64,000 nucleotides of DNA from Caldilineaceae bacterium (lineage in GTDB: Bacteria; Chloroflexota; Anaerolineae; Caldilineales; Caldilineaceae): contig JAHBVF010000022.1 in the NCBI GenBank assembly GCA_019637685.1, positions 57,524 to 121,523 on the forward strand, read 5' to 3'. The notes below the pieces were generated by a model. It saw only the letters and a program-made list of their open reading frames with translations, searched no databases and had not been told where the DNA came from. How positions within the stretch are numbered: the first letter of the stretch is position 1; each line of letters opens with the position of its first letter. Made by a program: the position numbers and the translations under genes. Shown here in pieces: positions 8,697 through 16,713 of the stretch.

Positions 8697-11246
8697 CTAC
8701 CGCGTCCCCCGCGCCGGCGAAGCACCCCAACTGCGATAGGTATCGCCGGTAGCCGGCCGAGCCGCGGGCGCGGGTGTGGAACGAGACGAAGTGATCTCCG
8801 GCAGATTCACCCAGCCCGGGTTCAGATGAAATTCCTCTGTATTGGGGAAATCCTGGGTGTTCTCGTACTGGGCCTGGAATTCGTCCAGATTCTCCAGCAG
8901 CGTCACCGGCAGGCCGTGGACAATCCAGACCGCGTCCATGCGGCTGGTGTCGCCCGTGGGAACCCATTTGATGTCTTCTTGGCCGATCATTGCCATGGCC
9001 AGGCCGCTGTCGTCCTCCCGGCTGGCGGGGGTGGCGGCCAGGCGGATGTGCTCCAAATCCCCGTCGTGGAAGCTGAAGCGGTCCGCGTCCCAGCGGATGT
9101 AGGGGTTGAGCCGGTCCAGCCACTGATGCACCCGGTTGTTGGGCAAAGGGCGGGACTGGTCCACCTCCGTGCCGTACTGGACGCCGATGACGTGGCGGAT
9201 GTCCACCAGACGGCTGACCCGGTTGAGCAGCCCCGCGCTCTGACTGATGCCCTCGACCAGCAGATTGAAGACCTGATCCGCGGGCAGGGCAATGGCGTGA
9301 TGGAGCAGATTGTCGGTCAGTTTGCCCAGCAGCGTCTGCCAGTCGTCGGGAAAGACCGCCTGGGCCGCGCGCTGGTAGAAGTGCTGCAAATAATCCCGAC
9401 CCACTACGCCCGTCTCCAGCTCGTAATAGGTGCTGGTGCTGGGGCTGCCGTCGGGGATGCGGGGATCGATGCGGTCCGCGGCCCGGCTGGCCTCCTGATT
9501 GGCCTGGACCAACGCGGCCGCGGCGTTGTTCATCTGGTTGCGAAAGACCTCGCGTAGACGCTGGGCATATTTGCCCAATTCGTCCACCAGCACCCGCTCC
9601 AATGCGTCCCGGCGCTGATAGAGGCGGGCACGGGCCTTGCGGGTAGAGAGATCGCGCGCCCGCTCTCGCGCCTGGCGGGGGCTGAAGGCAGAGAGGAGCA
9701 GATCGCCGAAACCACCGGCCAATTGACCGACCCGTTCGGACGCGCCGCCCTCCTGGGCCAGGAGCGAACGCCAGCGTCCCCGGTCCTCTTCGTCCACCGG
9801 CTGGTTGTTGAGCAGAAAAAGCCGCTGGCGGCTCAGTGCTTCCAGGGGCGCGGTGGCCGGGTTGAGGGGACCGATCAGTTCGGCCAGGGCAATCGCGCCG
9901 CGCAGACCGGTCTCGGTGAGCGCCTGGCGGAAGGCGTTGTCCACGGCCTCCCGGAAGCCCAGCCACGCACCCCGCTGCTCCTCGACTTCGGCCTCCATCT
10001 CCTCCAGCCGGTCGTTGTCCAGGGCCAGATAGCGGGAACGCATAAACGCCAGCAGCCCCTGCCAGATAGTCATCACCTGCTGGCGCTCCGCCGCGCTCAT
10101 AGGCTGGCGGGGGTCGCCCAGGCCAGGGCCGGAGGCAAAGCGGCGGATCACATCGGCCAGGAAGGCCCGCTGCCAGAAAGCGACCACCGATTCGTGGGGC
10201 GTGACCAGCGCGGACGCGGCAAAGCTGCTGTAGACCAGATAGTTGCCGCTCTTGGGTTTGGGCTTCTCGCCCACCACTTCGGCAGAAGGACCGCCGCCGC
10301 CGCTCATGCGCTCGCGCACGACATTGACTTCCAGCCCCAGGATTTCGCTGCTCAGGTGGCTGATGGCGGTGAGTTGGATCAGATGCGCGGCCAACTGCTC
10401 CGCGTCGGACTTGCGGGTCAGGCTGCGCCCGTCCCGGTTGGTGCGCCCGACCAGAAAGATAAAGTCGAAGGGCGCATAGGGGGTGTCGGGCAGGGCGCGC
10501 TGCTCGCTGGGGTAGAGTTCCTGGAACTGTTGGGTCTCCTGGAAATAGTTGAGTTCTTTGAGCGCGGCGTAGGCGTTGGCTTTGATGCGCCGCCGTTGCA
10601 GGTCGCTGCTGATCTCCTCTTCCAGCACATCGGGCAGGTAGAAGATGCCCACCACACGCGCGTTGCTGCGTACCAGCGCGCGCACCCGGTGGGCCACATC
10701 CATAAACATCCCGGAACCGGTTCCGCCGCACAGACTGCTGACGACGTAGACGAGCTGGTAGTTGCCCATCACCGGAAAGCCCCGGTTCTGGGCCATTTCG
10801 TTGTCGCGAATTTTGTCCAGCCCCGCGTACTTTGTCTCCAGCAGCCGCTTGAAGTTGACGTAATTGCGGAAGAAGGAGAGGCGGCCAATGGGGCGCAACT
10901 GCTTGGCTCCGTTGTGGATGTAGCCCAGGGGAATAGACGGATAGTTCCACCAACTGGCGATCTCCGGGTGGTTTTCCAGATTATCCACCAGCCGGGTGGC
11001 GTCGAATTTGCCCATATAGGCGAACTCATCCGCGTAGAGGGGTTCCTGATCCAGCCGGTTGACCAGCGGTTCGGTGTCCAGAGCCAGGAGTTGGATCATT
11101 CCGGGCAGGGCGTCGCTGCCCCAGACGTTGCGCAGGCGGCGTTTGACCGCGCGCACAGTATTTGTACCCATCCCGCCCACGCCGATGACGAGGGTGGGGT
11201 AGATGGTGGGCTTTTCGCCGATAAGTTTCGCGCCGTTTAGATTCAT
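8697..11246 (-). CDS. Tubulin-superfamily GTPase (Tubulin_2 / FtsZ-like family)
   Basis: An 849-residue tubulin/FtsZ-superfamily protein far larger than FtsZ. The ATG at 11246 is one codon after a possible TTG and has an AGGA ribosome site. The first glycine loop is IGVGGMGTNT (residues 21-30), and the tubulin signature loop GGTGSG is at residues 174-179. The domain continues with GIFYLPDV and FDFIFLVGRTNRD. A long helical region follows, then a C-terminal block near VHGLPVTLLENLDEFQAQYE. The family was described as FtsZ-like proteins predicted to act in membrane remodelling together with a VWA protein, and a VWA gene is indeed upstream on the same strand. It is expected to bind GTP and polymerise at the membrane; polymerisation is inferred. 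Confidence 0.85.
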   Translation of the reverse strand: MNLNGAKLIGEKPTIYPTLVIGVGGMGTNTVRAVKRRLRNVWGSDALPGMIQLLALDTEPLVNRLDQEPLYADEFAYMGKFDATRLVDNLENHPEIASWWNYPSIPLGYIHNGAKQLRPIGRLSFFRNYVNFKRLLETKYAGLDKIRDNEMAQNRGFPVMGNYQLVYVVSSLCGGTGSGMFMDVAHRVRALVRSNARVVGIFYLPDVLEEEISSDLQRRRIKANAYAALKELNYFQETQQFQELYPSEQRALPDTPYAPFDFIFLVGRTNRDGRSLTRKSDAEQLAAHLIQLTAISHLSSEILGLEVNVVRERMSGGGGPSAEVVGEKPKPKSGNYLVYSSFAASALVTPHESVVAFWQRAFLADVIRRFASGPGLGDPRQPMSAAERQQVMTIWQGLLAFMRSRYLALDNDRLEEMEAEVEEQRGAWLGFREAVDNAFRQALTETGLRGAIALAELIGPLNPATAPLEALSRQRLFLLNNQPVDEEDRGRWRSLLAQEGGASERVGQLAGGFGDLLLSAFSPRQARERARDLSTRKARARLYQRRDALERVLVDELGKYAQRLREVFRNQMNNAAAALVQANQEASRAADRIDPRIPDGSPSTSTYYELETGVVGRDYLQHFYQRAAQAVFPDDWQTLLGKLTDNLLHHAIALPADQVFNLLVEGISQSAGLLNRVSRLVDIRHVIGVQYGTEVDQSRPLPNNRVHQWLDRLNPYIRWDADRFSFHDGDLEHIRLAATPASREDDSGLAMAMIGQEDIKWVPTGDTSRMDAVWIVHGLPVTLLENLDEFQAQYENTQDFPNTEEFHLNPGWVNLPEITSSRSTPAPAARPATGDTYRSWGASPARGTR

Positions 11247-11394
11247 CAAATTGTCCTACGAATAAAGTACACGGATTTGCACGGATGCAAGGGATTTTCA
11301 CGGATTATAAGAACGCAGATGGCGCAGATTTTCGCAGATTTCTCGTTCTCATCGCTCCGCGTGGAAACGGGCTGCGGACGCTCTGCGTCCCATT

Positions 11395-11607
11395 TCAGGT
11401 GGCCATCATTTCAAAAGCGACTCGCACAGGGCTGTCCTGGGATGCTACAAAATTCAGCTTCTCAAAGCCAATGACGCTGCCCATTTTATCCTTCATTAGA
11501 ACAACCTCTTCACCGGTCTCTTCTGCTTCAAACTCGTCTGCGGGATCGCCAAACCAGACGGTAAGCGTATTTCCAAGCTGATCGTAGTAGACTTTGACTA
11601 AGGCCAT
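11395..11607 (-). CDS. DUF2283 family small protein
   Basis: A 70-residue protein matching DUF2283: it opens MALVKVYYDQLGNTLTVWF and continues with a central acidic stretch and VLMKDKMGSVIGFE. Family members are small, often sit beside small toxin-like genes, and have no settled function. Its ATG overlaps the end of the preceding gene by 10 bp, so the two form one transcription unit. It is probably the antitoxin half of the pair, although it comes second rather than first. Confidence 0.75.
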   Translation of the reverse strand: MALVKVYYDQLGNTLTVWFGDPADEFEAEETGEEVVLMKDKMGSVIGFEKLNFVASQDSPVRVAFEMMAT

Positions 11608-11921
11608 AGGTGATCGCCTTCCTTAATATTGCCCGTGCGATAGGCGGTGATCAAAAATCCTTCGCCGTTGAGTCGTTTTGTCACAGCGCAGACCCAACGT
11701 TTTGCGCCATCAGAGCGATAGAACAGATAGACCTGGGAATCACTTCTGCTGAGCCGGATTTCATCGGGCGCTTGGAGTGTCATTTGAACATCTGCCAAGC
11801 GTCCCCGCAATGCAGGATGCTTTAATGTCGTGATCAGTTCCCAATGGCTTTGGGTAGTGCGTACTTGAAAGCCCAGTGGCGTATCTACGTCAAATAGAGT
11901 GTCTTCGTCGCCCACGGTCAT
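11598..11921 (-). CDS. Small toxin-like protein, possibly RelE/barnase-type nuclease
   Basis: A 107-residue protein starting at the ATG at 11921 (a TTG at 11939 in the same frame is possible). Visible features are HWELITTLKHPALRGR, a central EIRLSRSDSQVYLFYR and a C-terminal KRWVCAVTKRLNGEGFLITAYR. This order resembles small RelE/barnase/EndoU-like nucleases found in phage and toxin-antitoxin loci, but that is a pattern impression only. It overlaps the DUF2283 gene by 10 bp. The pair sits between the VWA and tubulin-like genes, splitting what may otherwise be one operon. Confidence 0.55.
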   Translation of the reverse strand: MTVGDEDTLFDVDTPLGFQVRTTQSHWELITTLKHPALRGRLADVQMTLQAPDEIRLSRSDSQVYLFYRSDGAKRWVCAVTKRLNGEGFLITAYRTGNIKEGDHLWP

Positions 11922-12155
11922 CTTCGACTTTCCAGCCAATTCTGTAACGAACGCTGGCTTTCATTCGACAGCCTGCCCAGAATCAGCCCTTCGGCGCTGA
12001 TGTCCTCGTTCAGTTCCGGCCAATGAATGCCCACGCCGCGGCCAATCAGACGCCAGTTGGCCCGTTCAGTTTCGGTTGCGTGCCGCAGACGGGGATCCGT
12101 CGAGTCGGATTGAGCCGACTTGGGCTATCAGACCGGATTTCAATCCGGGGCCGCG

Positions 12156-15100
12156 TTACCACCCGCTCTTCCACGGATCCCCCGCGCCGCTGGCATTCCC
12201 ATTCGTCGCGGCGGGCGAGGAGACCGGTGGACGCTGCGCCCCGCCACCGAAGCCCCATTCCGTGTTGCCCCATTGGCTCTCCCAGTTTGTCTCCGCGGAA
12301 GCCGTCTCGGCGCTGGCCGCGTCCACAAAAGTGGCGTTTACGAAAGCGTTGGCCGGTTCCGGCAGGAAGTCGGGCTGGGGCAGGGTGACCAACGGCTCTT
12401 CTTCCTCTCCATAGCCCCGGTTGCGGGCGCGGGCCACGAAAATCAGCAGCAGCAGCAGAGAGAGCGGGCCGGTACAGAGCAGCAGAGGCAGGCTGTAGAT
12501 CGGGCGCAGCCACCACTCCACATAGCGCTGGTAGGCCGTGGGGCTGCGGAAACTGATGGCAACGGAACGGCCCGCGCCGGGCAGTCCTTCGATGCCCAGT
12601 GTAATATCGCCGCTGTAGAAACTGCCTCGCAGCGGGTCCTGGGGAATCGCCTTGCGGGCCACCAATGCCACGGGAATTTCATAAAAACCGTCGGCGTTGG
12701 GCTGGCCGTTGACCTCAATCGAAGCGCTCTCCAAAAAGCTCTCGTCCAGTTCGGTGATGCCGTCGCCGGTCTCGCCCGCGGCGGCAATCCCCTCCACTTG
12801 TACCACAAAAGGCGTGCTCCCGTCGAAACGGAGCAGGAGCGGTTGGGTGGAACGTTCTCCGGCCCGGCCCACATCGCCGAAGTTGAGATCGCCCACCACA
12901 CTCCACTCCACCCCGCGGATTTGCAGCCGCCATTCCACTGTCGGCGGAAAAATATCGAAATCTTCGCTCGGTCCGGCCAGGACAATCTGGCCGGAACAGC
13001 CGCCGGGCAGCACGGGCGTTTGGCTCACCAGTTGCACAGGCAGCAACCAGCGGTCGCCATCGGCCTGCAGATCGCCGGAGGTGAGGGAGAGGCCCACACA
13101 ACTGCTCTCGGCCAGGGCCGCGGTCAGGCGGAAGGGTTTGCCCGCATCAAAAGTGACGGGCAGGCGTGTCTCTTCGTTGATACGGAAGTTGGGTGATGTA
13201 TTGAACTTGACTTCGCCAAAATCGGCCACCTGGCTTTGCACCCGGGCCGCGGAACGGGCCACCGAAAGGGATACGGGCAAAAGGGGCGCAGGGCGAATCT
13301 TCACATCCATCGGCAGACCGGTGGGTGTGGTGGCGGCCAGTTCAATTTCGCCGGTATAGTCGCCGGGCCGCAGCAGGTCCAGCCCTTCCACCCGCAGATA
13401 GCCGGTGGCCGTGTCGCTCTCCGGCACGTCAATTTCAAAATTCAGCGCGGCCTGGCTGACCGCTTCGCCGGTGTCGGCCCGGCGCAAAGAGAGGCGGGCG
13501 GTAAGTGTGCCGATCTCCTCGGCAGTACCCGCGCCCACCGTAATCGGCCAGCCCCCCGCGGGCATCCGGTTCAGGTCGATGGGCGAGGGCAGGCCACGCA
13601 GATAGACCGCCGGCTCCACATTGAGCGTGGCCTCAGCCCAATCGCCAAAACGCACGCCATCGGCCACCGCGCTGACCAGATACGTCACCCGATAGCTGCG
13701 CCCATCCGCGGGGGTGAAATCGGCGTTGATGCAGAGGCGGGCGATGCAGGTCATCGTGCCCTGGAAGACGGGGACGCCATTTTCGTCATCGGTAATGTCC
13801 GAGACGTAAGCCGTCGCCACCAGCCCTTCCACAGGCAGGCCTGGCCCAAAACCCGCTTGCAGCCGGGCGCGGCCGTCATCCAACAGGCCGGGATCGTCGG
13901 GCCGGGGGGTGAAGACCTCCAGTCGGGGCAGATCGGCCCGGCCTTCCAGATGGAAGGTGCGGCGCAGTTGCAGGGGCGTGGCGTCGTCGCCCAACTGAAT
14001 CACCACTTCGTTGGAAGCGGTGGAGTAGGGGATTGCGCCCAGCGCGTCCACCCCGCCTGCGTCTTTGCCAAAGGTGGGGATGGGCGTGCGCCCGTCCAGG
14101 AGCAGCGCTTCCCCCGCGGCGGGACCGGCCCCGCGCACGACGAGGAGGGGCTGCTTGCCCGCGGGATAGTAGCGGGTGGAAGCCGGGCTGCTCAGCGCGC
14201 TGGGGGGCGGGAAGAGCAGTTCCGGGTAGCTGGCGGCGCGGATGACCGCGAACGCGCTCAGATCGCTGGTCTCGGCGCTCCAATTGCCAGGGGTGACACT
14301 GCCGGCGATGGCATTCAACTCCACATTACCGTCGTTGAGCAGGCTGGCGGTCAGGGCCGGGTTACCGTCCTGGCGTACGGCGCTGAGGGCGGCCCGGGGG
14401 CTGACGACGGCAATCTCCTGCACGCCCTGGCTCTGGCGGGTGGTGAAAGCGATGCTGCCGTTGGCGTCCCGGCTGGTGACGACGGAACGATCCGACTTCA
14501 TCTCGGCGAAAAGTTCGCTGAAGACCCGCAGGAGTTCGGGCGCGTTGGCCGCATCCCGCACGAGAGCGGTGCTGGACTGATCCTTCAAAAATGCGCCGGA
14601 ACAGCCGGAGGTGGGATTACAAAGAACGACGGGAAAGACGAGCACCCCCGCGGCGCGCAACTGCTCAAACTGATCCCGAATGGTCTGCTTCTGGGCGGCC
14701 AGGGGCAGCGTGCCGTCGGCGGTGGGTTCGCCGTCGGTCAGGAGCAGGACGTATTGGCTGCGGTTGGGCTGGCGGGTGGCATCCAAGAGGCGGATGGCCT
14801 CGGCCAGTCCCAAATCCATGCGGGTGTAGCCCCGGGGATAGTAGTTGGTGGGCGCTTCGAGCGACGCGGCCAGACGGCGACGGTTTTCGCTGCCGCCCGC
14901 GCTCTGCATTGCGCCCAACGCGCCCACACCCTCGGCCTGGCTGTCGAAGCGCACAACCGCGATGCGGTCCGCCTCGTCGGCCAGATGGATGAGGAGCCGG
15001 GCTGCGCTGTAGCGCAGTTCGTCCGGGTCGCTGGGCTGGTTGACGCTGGGAAAGTTGCAGGGCGGGGTGGTGGGCAGCCCCTCCCGGGGCCAGGGCCAGC

Positions 15101-15284
15101 AGGTCGCCATACTGCCGGAATCATCCAGCAGCACCACCACATCGATGGGTTCGGTGGCCGGGCCGGTGGGCACGGCAGTCTGGGCCGCGTCCGCGGCAAA
15201 GAGAGGCGCGGCGTTGCTCAAAGCAAAAAGGAGCAGTGACAGGCCCAAAATCAATCTGGAAAGGTACAAAAGTTTCGCGTTCAT
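12156..15284 (-). CDS. Large exported VWA-domain membrane protein
   Basis: A 1042-residue protein. A signal peptide covers residues 1-30, cleaved near PLFAADAA. A VWA domain follows with the complete metal-binding DxSxS motif (D54-S56-S58), a threonine in GYTRMDLGLAEA and an aspartate in LLLTDGEPTADG. About 700 residues of beta-rich extracytoplasmic modules come next, then one membrane helix (about 930-953) and an acidic cytoplasmic tail of about 90 residues with repeated tryptophans (NWESQW, TEWGF, DPWKSGW). The tail could contact the tubulin-like proteins encoded downstream; that is inferred. The layout resembles BatA/TerF-like VWA proteins but is larger. About 230 bp and a small gene pair separate it from the GTPase. 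Confidence 0.85.
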   Translation of the reverse strand: MNAKLLYLSRLILGLSLLLFALSNAAPLFAADAAQTAVPTGPATEPIDVVVLLDDSGSMATCWPWPREGLPTTPPCNFPSVNQPSDPDELRYSAARLLIHLADEADRIAVVRFDSQAEGVGALGAMQSAGGSENRRRLAASLEAPTNYYPRGYTRMDLGLAEAIRLLDATRQPNRSQYVLLLTDGEPTADGTLPLAAQKQTIRDQFEQLRAAGVLVFPVVLCNPTSGCSGAFLKDQSSTALVRDAANAPELLRVFSELFAEMKSDRSVVTSRDANGSIAFTTRQSQGVQEIAVVSPRAALSAVRQDGNPALTASLLNDGNVELNAIAGSVTPGNWSAETSDLSAFAVIRAASYPELLFPPPSALSSPASTRYYPAGKQPLLVVRGAGPAAGEALLLDGRTPIPTFGKDAGGVDALGAIPYSTASNEVVIQLGDDATPLQLRRTFHLEGRADLPRLEVFTPRPDDPGLLDDGRARLQAGFGPGLPVEGLVATAYVSDITDDENGVPVFQGTMTCIARLCINADFTPADGRSYRVTYLVSAVADGVRFGDWAEATLNVEPAVYLRGLPSPIDLNRMPAGGWPITVGAGTAEEIGTLTARLSLRRADTGEAVSQAALNFEIDVPESDTATGYLRVEGLDLLRPGDYTGEIELAATTPTGLPMDVKIRPAPLLPVSLSVARSAARVQSQVADFGEVKFNTSPNFRINEETRLPVTFDAGKPFRLTAALAESSCVGLSLTSGDLQADGDRWLLPVQLVSQTPVLPGGCSGQIVLAGPSEDFDIFPPTVEWRLQIRGVEWSVVGDLNFGDVGRAGERSTQPLLLRFDGSTPFVVQVEGIAAAGETGDGITELDESFLESASIEVNGQPNADGFYEIPVALVARKAIPQDPLRGSFYSGDITLGIEGLPGAGRSVAISFRSPTAYQRYVEWWLRPIYSLPLLLCTGPLSLLLLLIFVARARNRGYGEEEEPLVTLPQPDFLPEPANAFVNATFVDAASAETASAETNWESQWGNTEWGFGGGAQRPPVSSPAATNGNASGAGDPWKSGW

Positions 15285-15310
15285 ATAGCGCTATTGTATC
15301 ACAAAAGAAA

Positions 15311-15344
15311 AGGTGACAGTCACTTTTGGCTGCGACTGTCACCT
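15311..15344. repeat. Perfect 11-bp-stem hairpin upstream of the VWA gene
   Basis: AGGTGACAGTC and GACTGTCACCT are exact reverse complements around a 12-bp loop, ending 27 bp before the VWA start codon. It could be an operator or part of the leader. Sequences of this wording are also common as dispersed repeats, so its function is open. Confidence 0.6.
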
Positions 15345-15408
15345 GAAACGTTCTTGAGCAGGGGTCAGTTCCCCGCGAATGAAGCCAACTTATCACAGAC
15401 CACGCAGA

Positions 15409-15570
15409 AACGGAATAATAGGGGAGATTTGTGTTGACCCGTTTGAAGTTGAGACCGCGAGCCTGTGGGTTCAACTACCACAACGCATACGCATTGTCGG
15501 CCCGACGCTGGATTTCGTAGGGTAGAGCATCATACAATTTCCAAAATCGCGCGGTCGTTCGAGATATCAT
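15409..15570 (-). pseudogene. RelE/ParE-type toxin relic with in-frame stop
   Basis: The frame opens with MISRTTARFWKLYDALPYE and continues IQRRADNAYALW, then hits a TAG at 15475-15477 (codon 32). It continues in the same frame with NPQARGLNFKRV and LPYYSV, the order seen in short RelE/ParE-type toxins (FWKLY..LP..IQ..A..AY.LW...P....L.FKRV.....YSVR). After YSV the similarity is lost. The start overlaps the antitoxin stop as ATGA, the classic toxin-antitoxin junction. The toxin is therefore dead, by a nonsense mutation plus loss of the 3' half. Confidence 0.7.
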
Positions 15571-15878
15571 CCGGGTACGATTCTTCCTTCATCTGTGAAT
15601 TTCATCGGACGTGTTTTGCCAGCCCGGTGTTCTGCCAGGGCTTCGTCTGCCAACTTCTTAAGTAGCTTCTGTGATTCGTCGGAAGCCAACAAAGCGTCCC
15701 AGCGATCATTGTCGACTGCAATCTCTTCTTCGCTTTCATCCGTCTCTAAATCCTGTTCGATGACTTGCGCTTCGAGAAAATGGGCAAAATCGACCAATTG
15801 CTCCACGCGATTCGGTGGCAGAGAGCGAATGATATGGATAAGTGTCTGTTCCTGGGCTTCTGTTGTGGCGTATGTCAT
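15567..15878 (-). CDS. Antitoxin-like protein (DUF2281-type) without a working toxin
   Basis: A 103-residue acidic protein. The N-terminal helix TLIHIIRSLPPNRVEQLVDFAHFLEAQ is the hallmark of DUF2281-like antitoxins. The C-terminal half (ASDESQKLLKKLADEALAEHR, ending KFTDEGRIVPG) would wrap a toxin. A GAGAAGG ribosome site precedes the ATG. Its stop overlaps the start of a broken toxin frame by four bases. It may survive as a regulator or simply be a recent leftover. The gene lies 20 bp after the DsbA-like gene upstream. Confidence 0.75.
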   Translation of the reverse strand: MTYATTEAQEQTLIHIIRSLPPNRVEQLVDFAHFLEAQVIEQDLETDESEEEIAVDNDRWDALLASDESQKLLKKLADEALAEHRAGKTRPMKFTDEGRIVPG

Positions 15879-15897
15879 TTACCTTCTCTCCTCCTGA

Positions 15898-16713
15898 CTA
15901 CTGTGCCAGCAAGCGGTCGAATAACTGGGCAAAAGAATCGTAGGGCACTGCGCCCTGAATGATCTGGCCGTTGACATCGAAGGAGGGACGCAGGCGGATG
16001 CCCGCGGCCCGGCGTTCCTGATCCATACGGGCAATTTTGTCCATGACCGACTGGTCGGAGAGACAGCTTTCAAAGGCGGCTGTGTCCAGCCCCAGTTCCC
16101 TGGCAAAGGCGACGAGGGTGGCATTTTCCAGGCTCCAGAGTTCGCCCTGACGCTCGAAAAGAGTGTCGTGCATACGCCAGAAAGCGAGGGGGGACTGCTG
16201 GCCCGCGCACTCGGCGGCCTGGTGGGCCTGGGCGGACTGGCGGTGGTCGAGGACGTGCCAGAAGACCAGTTGTACCTGACCGGCGGCAACATTTTTCTGG
16301 ACAATTTCCGGTTCAACACGCAGCACGTGCGTGCGACAGGCACTTCAGAAAAAGTCGGAATAGTCGACCAGACGAATGGGTGCATTGGGATTGCCCAGCA
16401 CATACAGTCCGTCCACCAGCGAAGCGGTCTGGGTCCAGTCCGGCTCTGGCTCGAGCGCGCTGGTAGGCACGGGTTCCACCGCTGGTTGCACTGTAGCTGG
16501 TGGCGCTGTGGCTGCCGGCATTGTGGCTATCGGTTCGGCGGCCACGGGTGCTGGTTCCGGTGTTTCTGTGGGAGCCGGCGCGGTCGTCGCTTCCGGCGCA
16601 GGGACGGGGGTTGTACGCACATCCACCGCCTGTGGCTCCGGCGCGGGGGAGCCACAGGCGGTCAAGAGCAGGCAGGCCAGAAGGGCTGTAGGAAGCCAGT
16701 ACTGATTGGTCAC
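15898..16713 (-). CDS. DsbA-like lipoprotein, candidate selenoprotein (in-frame TGA at active site)
   Basis: Two open segments in one reading frame are split only by TGA at 16345-16347. The first (codons 1-122, GTG start) has a lipobox (LLLTACGS), a proline/threonine/alanine linker and the beginning of a thioredoxin/DsbA fold ending RLVDYSDFF. The TGA is codon 123, followed by SACRTHVLRVEPEIVQ and 140 more codons of DsbA-like sequence (WRMHDTLFERQGELW, then RPSFDVNGQIIQGAVPYDSF with the likely cis-proline). The upstream paralogue reads YSDYQCPFCQRHVL at this place, so TGA replaces exactly the first cysteine: U-S-A-C. No other stop interrupts the 271 codons. The start overlaps the upstream stop as GTGA. 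A nonsense mutation of a cysteine codon (TGC or TGT to TGA) is the alternative. Confidence 0.65.
16316..16334 (-). promoter_or_regulatory. Possible bSECIS hairpin downstream of the TGA codon
   Basis: On the coding strand GCACGCA pairs with TGCGTGT (six Watson-Crick pairs plus a G-U pair) around the five-base loop CGTGC. The loop begins 18 bases after the TGA and its second base is G. This fits the usual description of bacterial SECIS elements: an apical loop roughly 16-37 bases after UGA with a G in its first two positions. Such short hairpins can occur by chance in GC-rich DNA. Confidence 0.45.

Noticed and set aside
8599..10953. A 784-codon open frame overlapping the tubulin-like gene on the same strand
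   Set aside because: Its translation is dominated by Arg, Gly, Pro and Gln with no domain, as expected for a shifted frame of GC-rich coding DNA, while the other frame has the tubulin signature.
9723..11240. A 505-codon open frame antisense to the tubulin-like gene
   Set aside because: Shadow of a GC-rich gene, no family features.
13236..15239. A 667-codon open frame antisense to the VWA gene
   Set aside because: It mirrors the VWA codons and shows no recognisable domain; the VWA frame has signal peptide, MIDAS and anchor.
15121..15474. A 117-codon open frame reading NPQARGLNFKRV
   Set aside because: Its first part is the second half of the broken toxin and its remainder overlaps the VWA signal-peptide region; it has no proper start.
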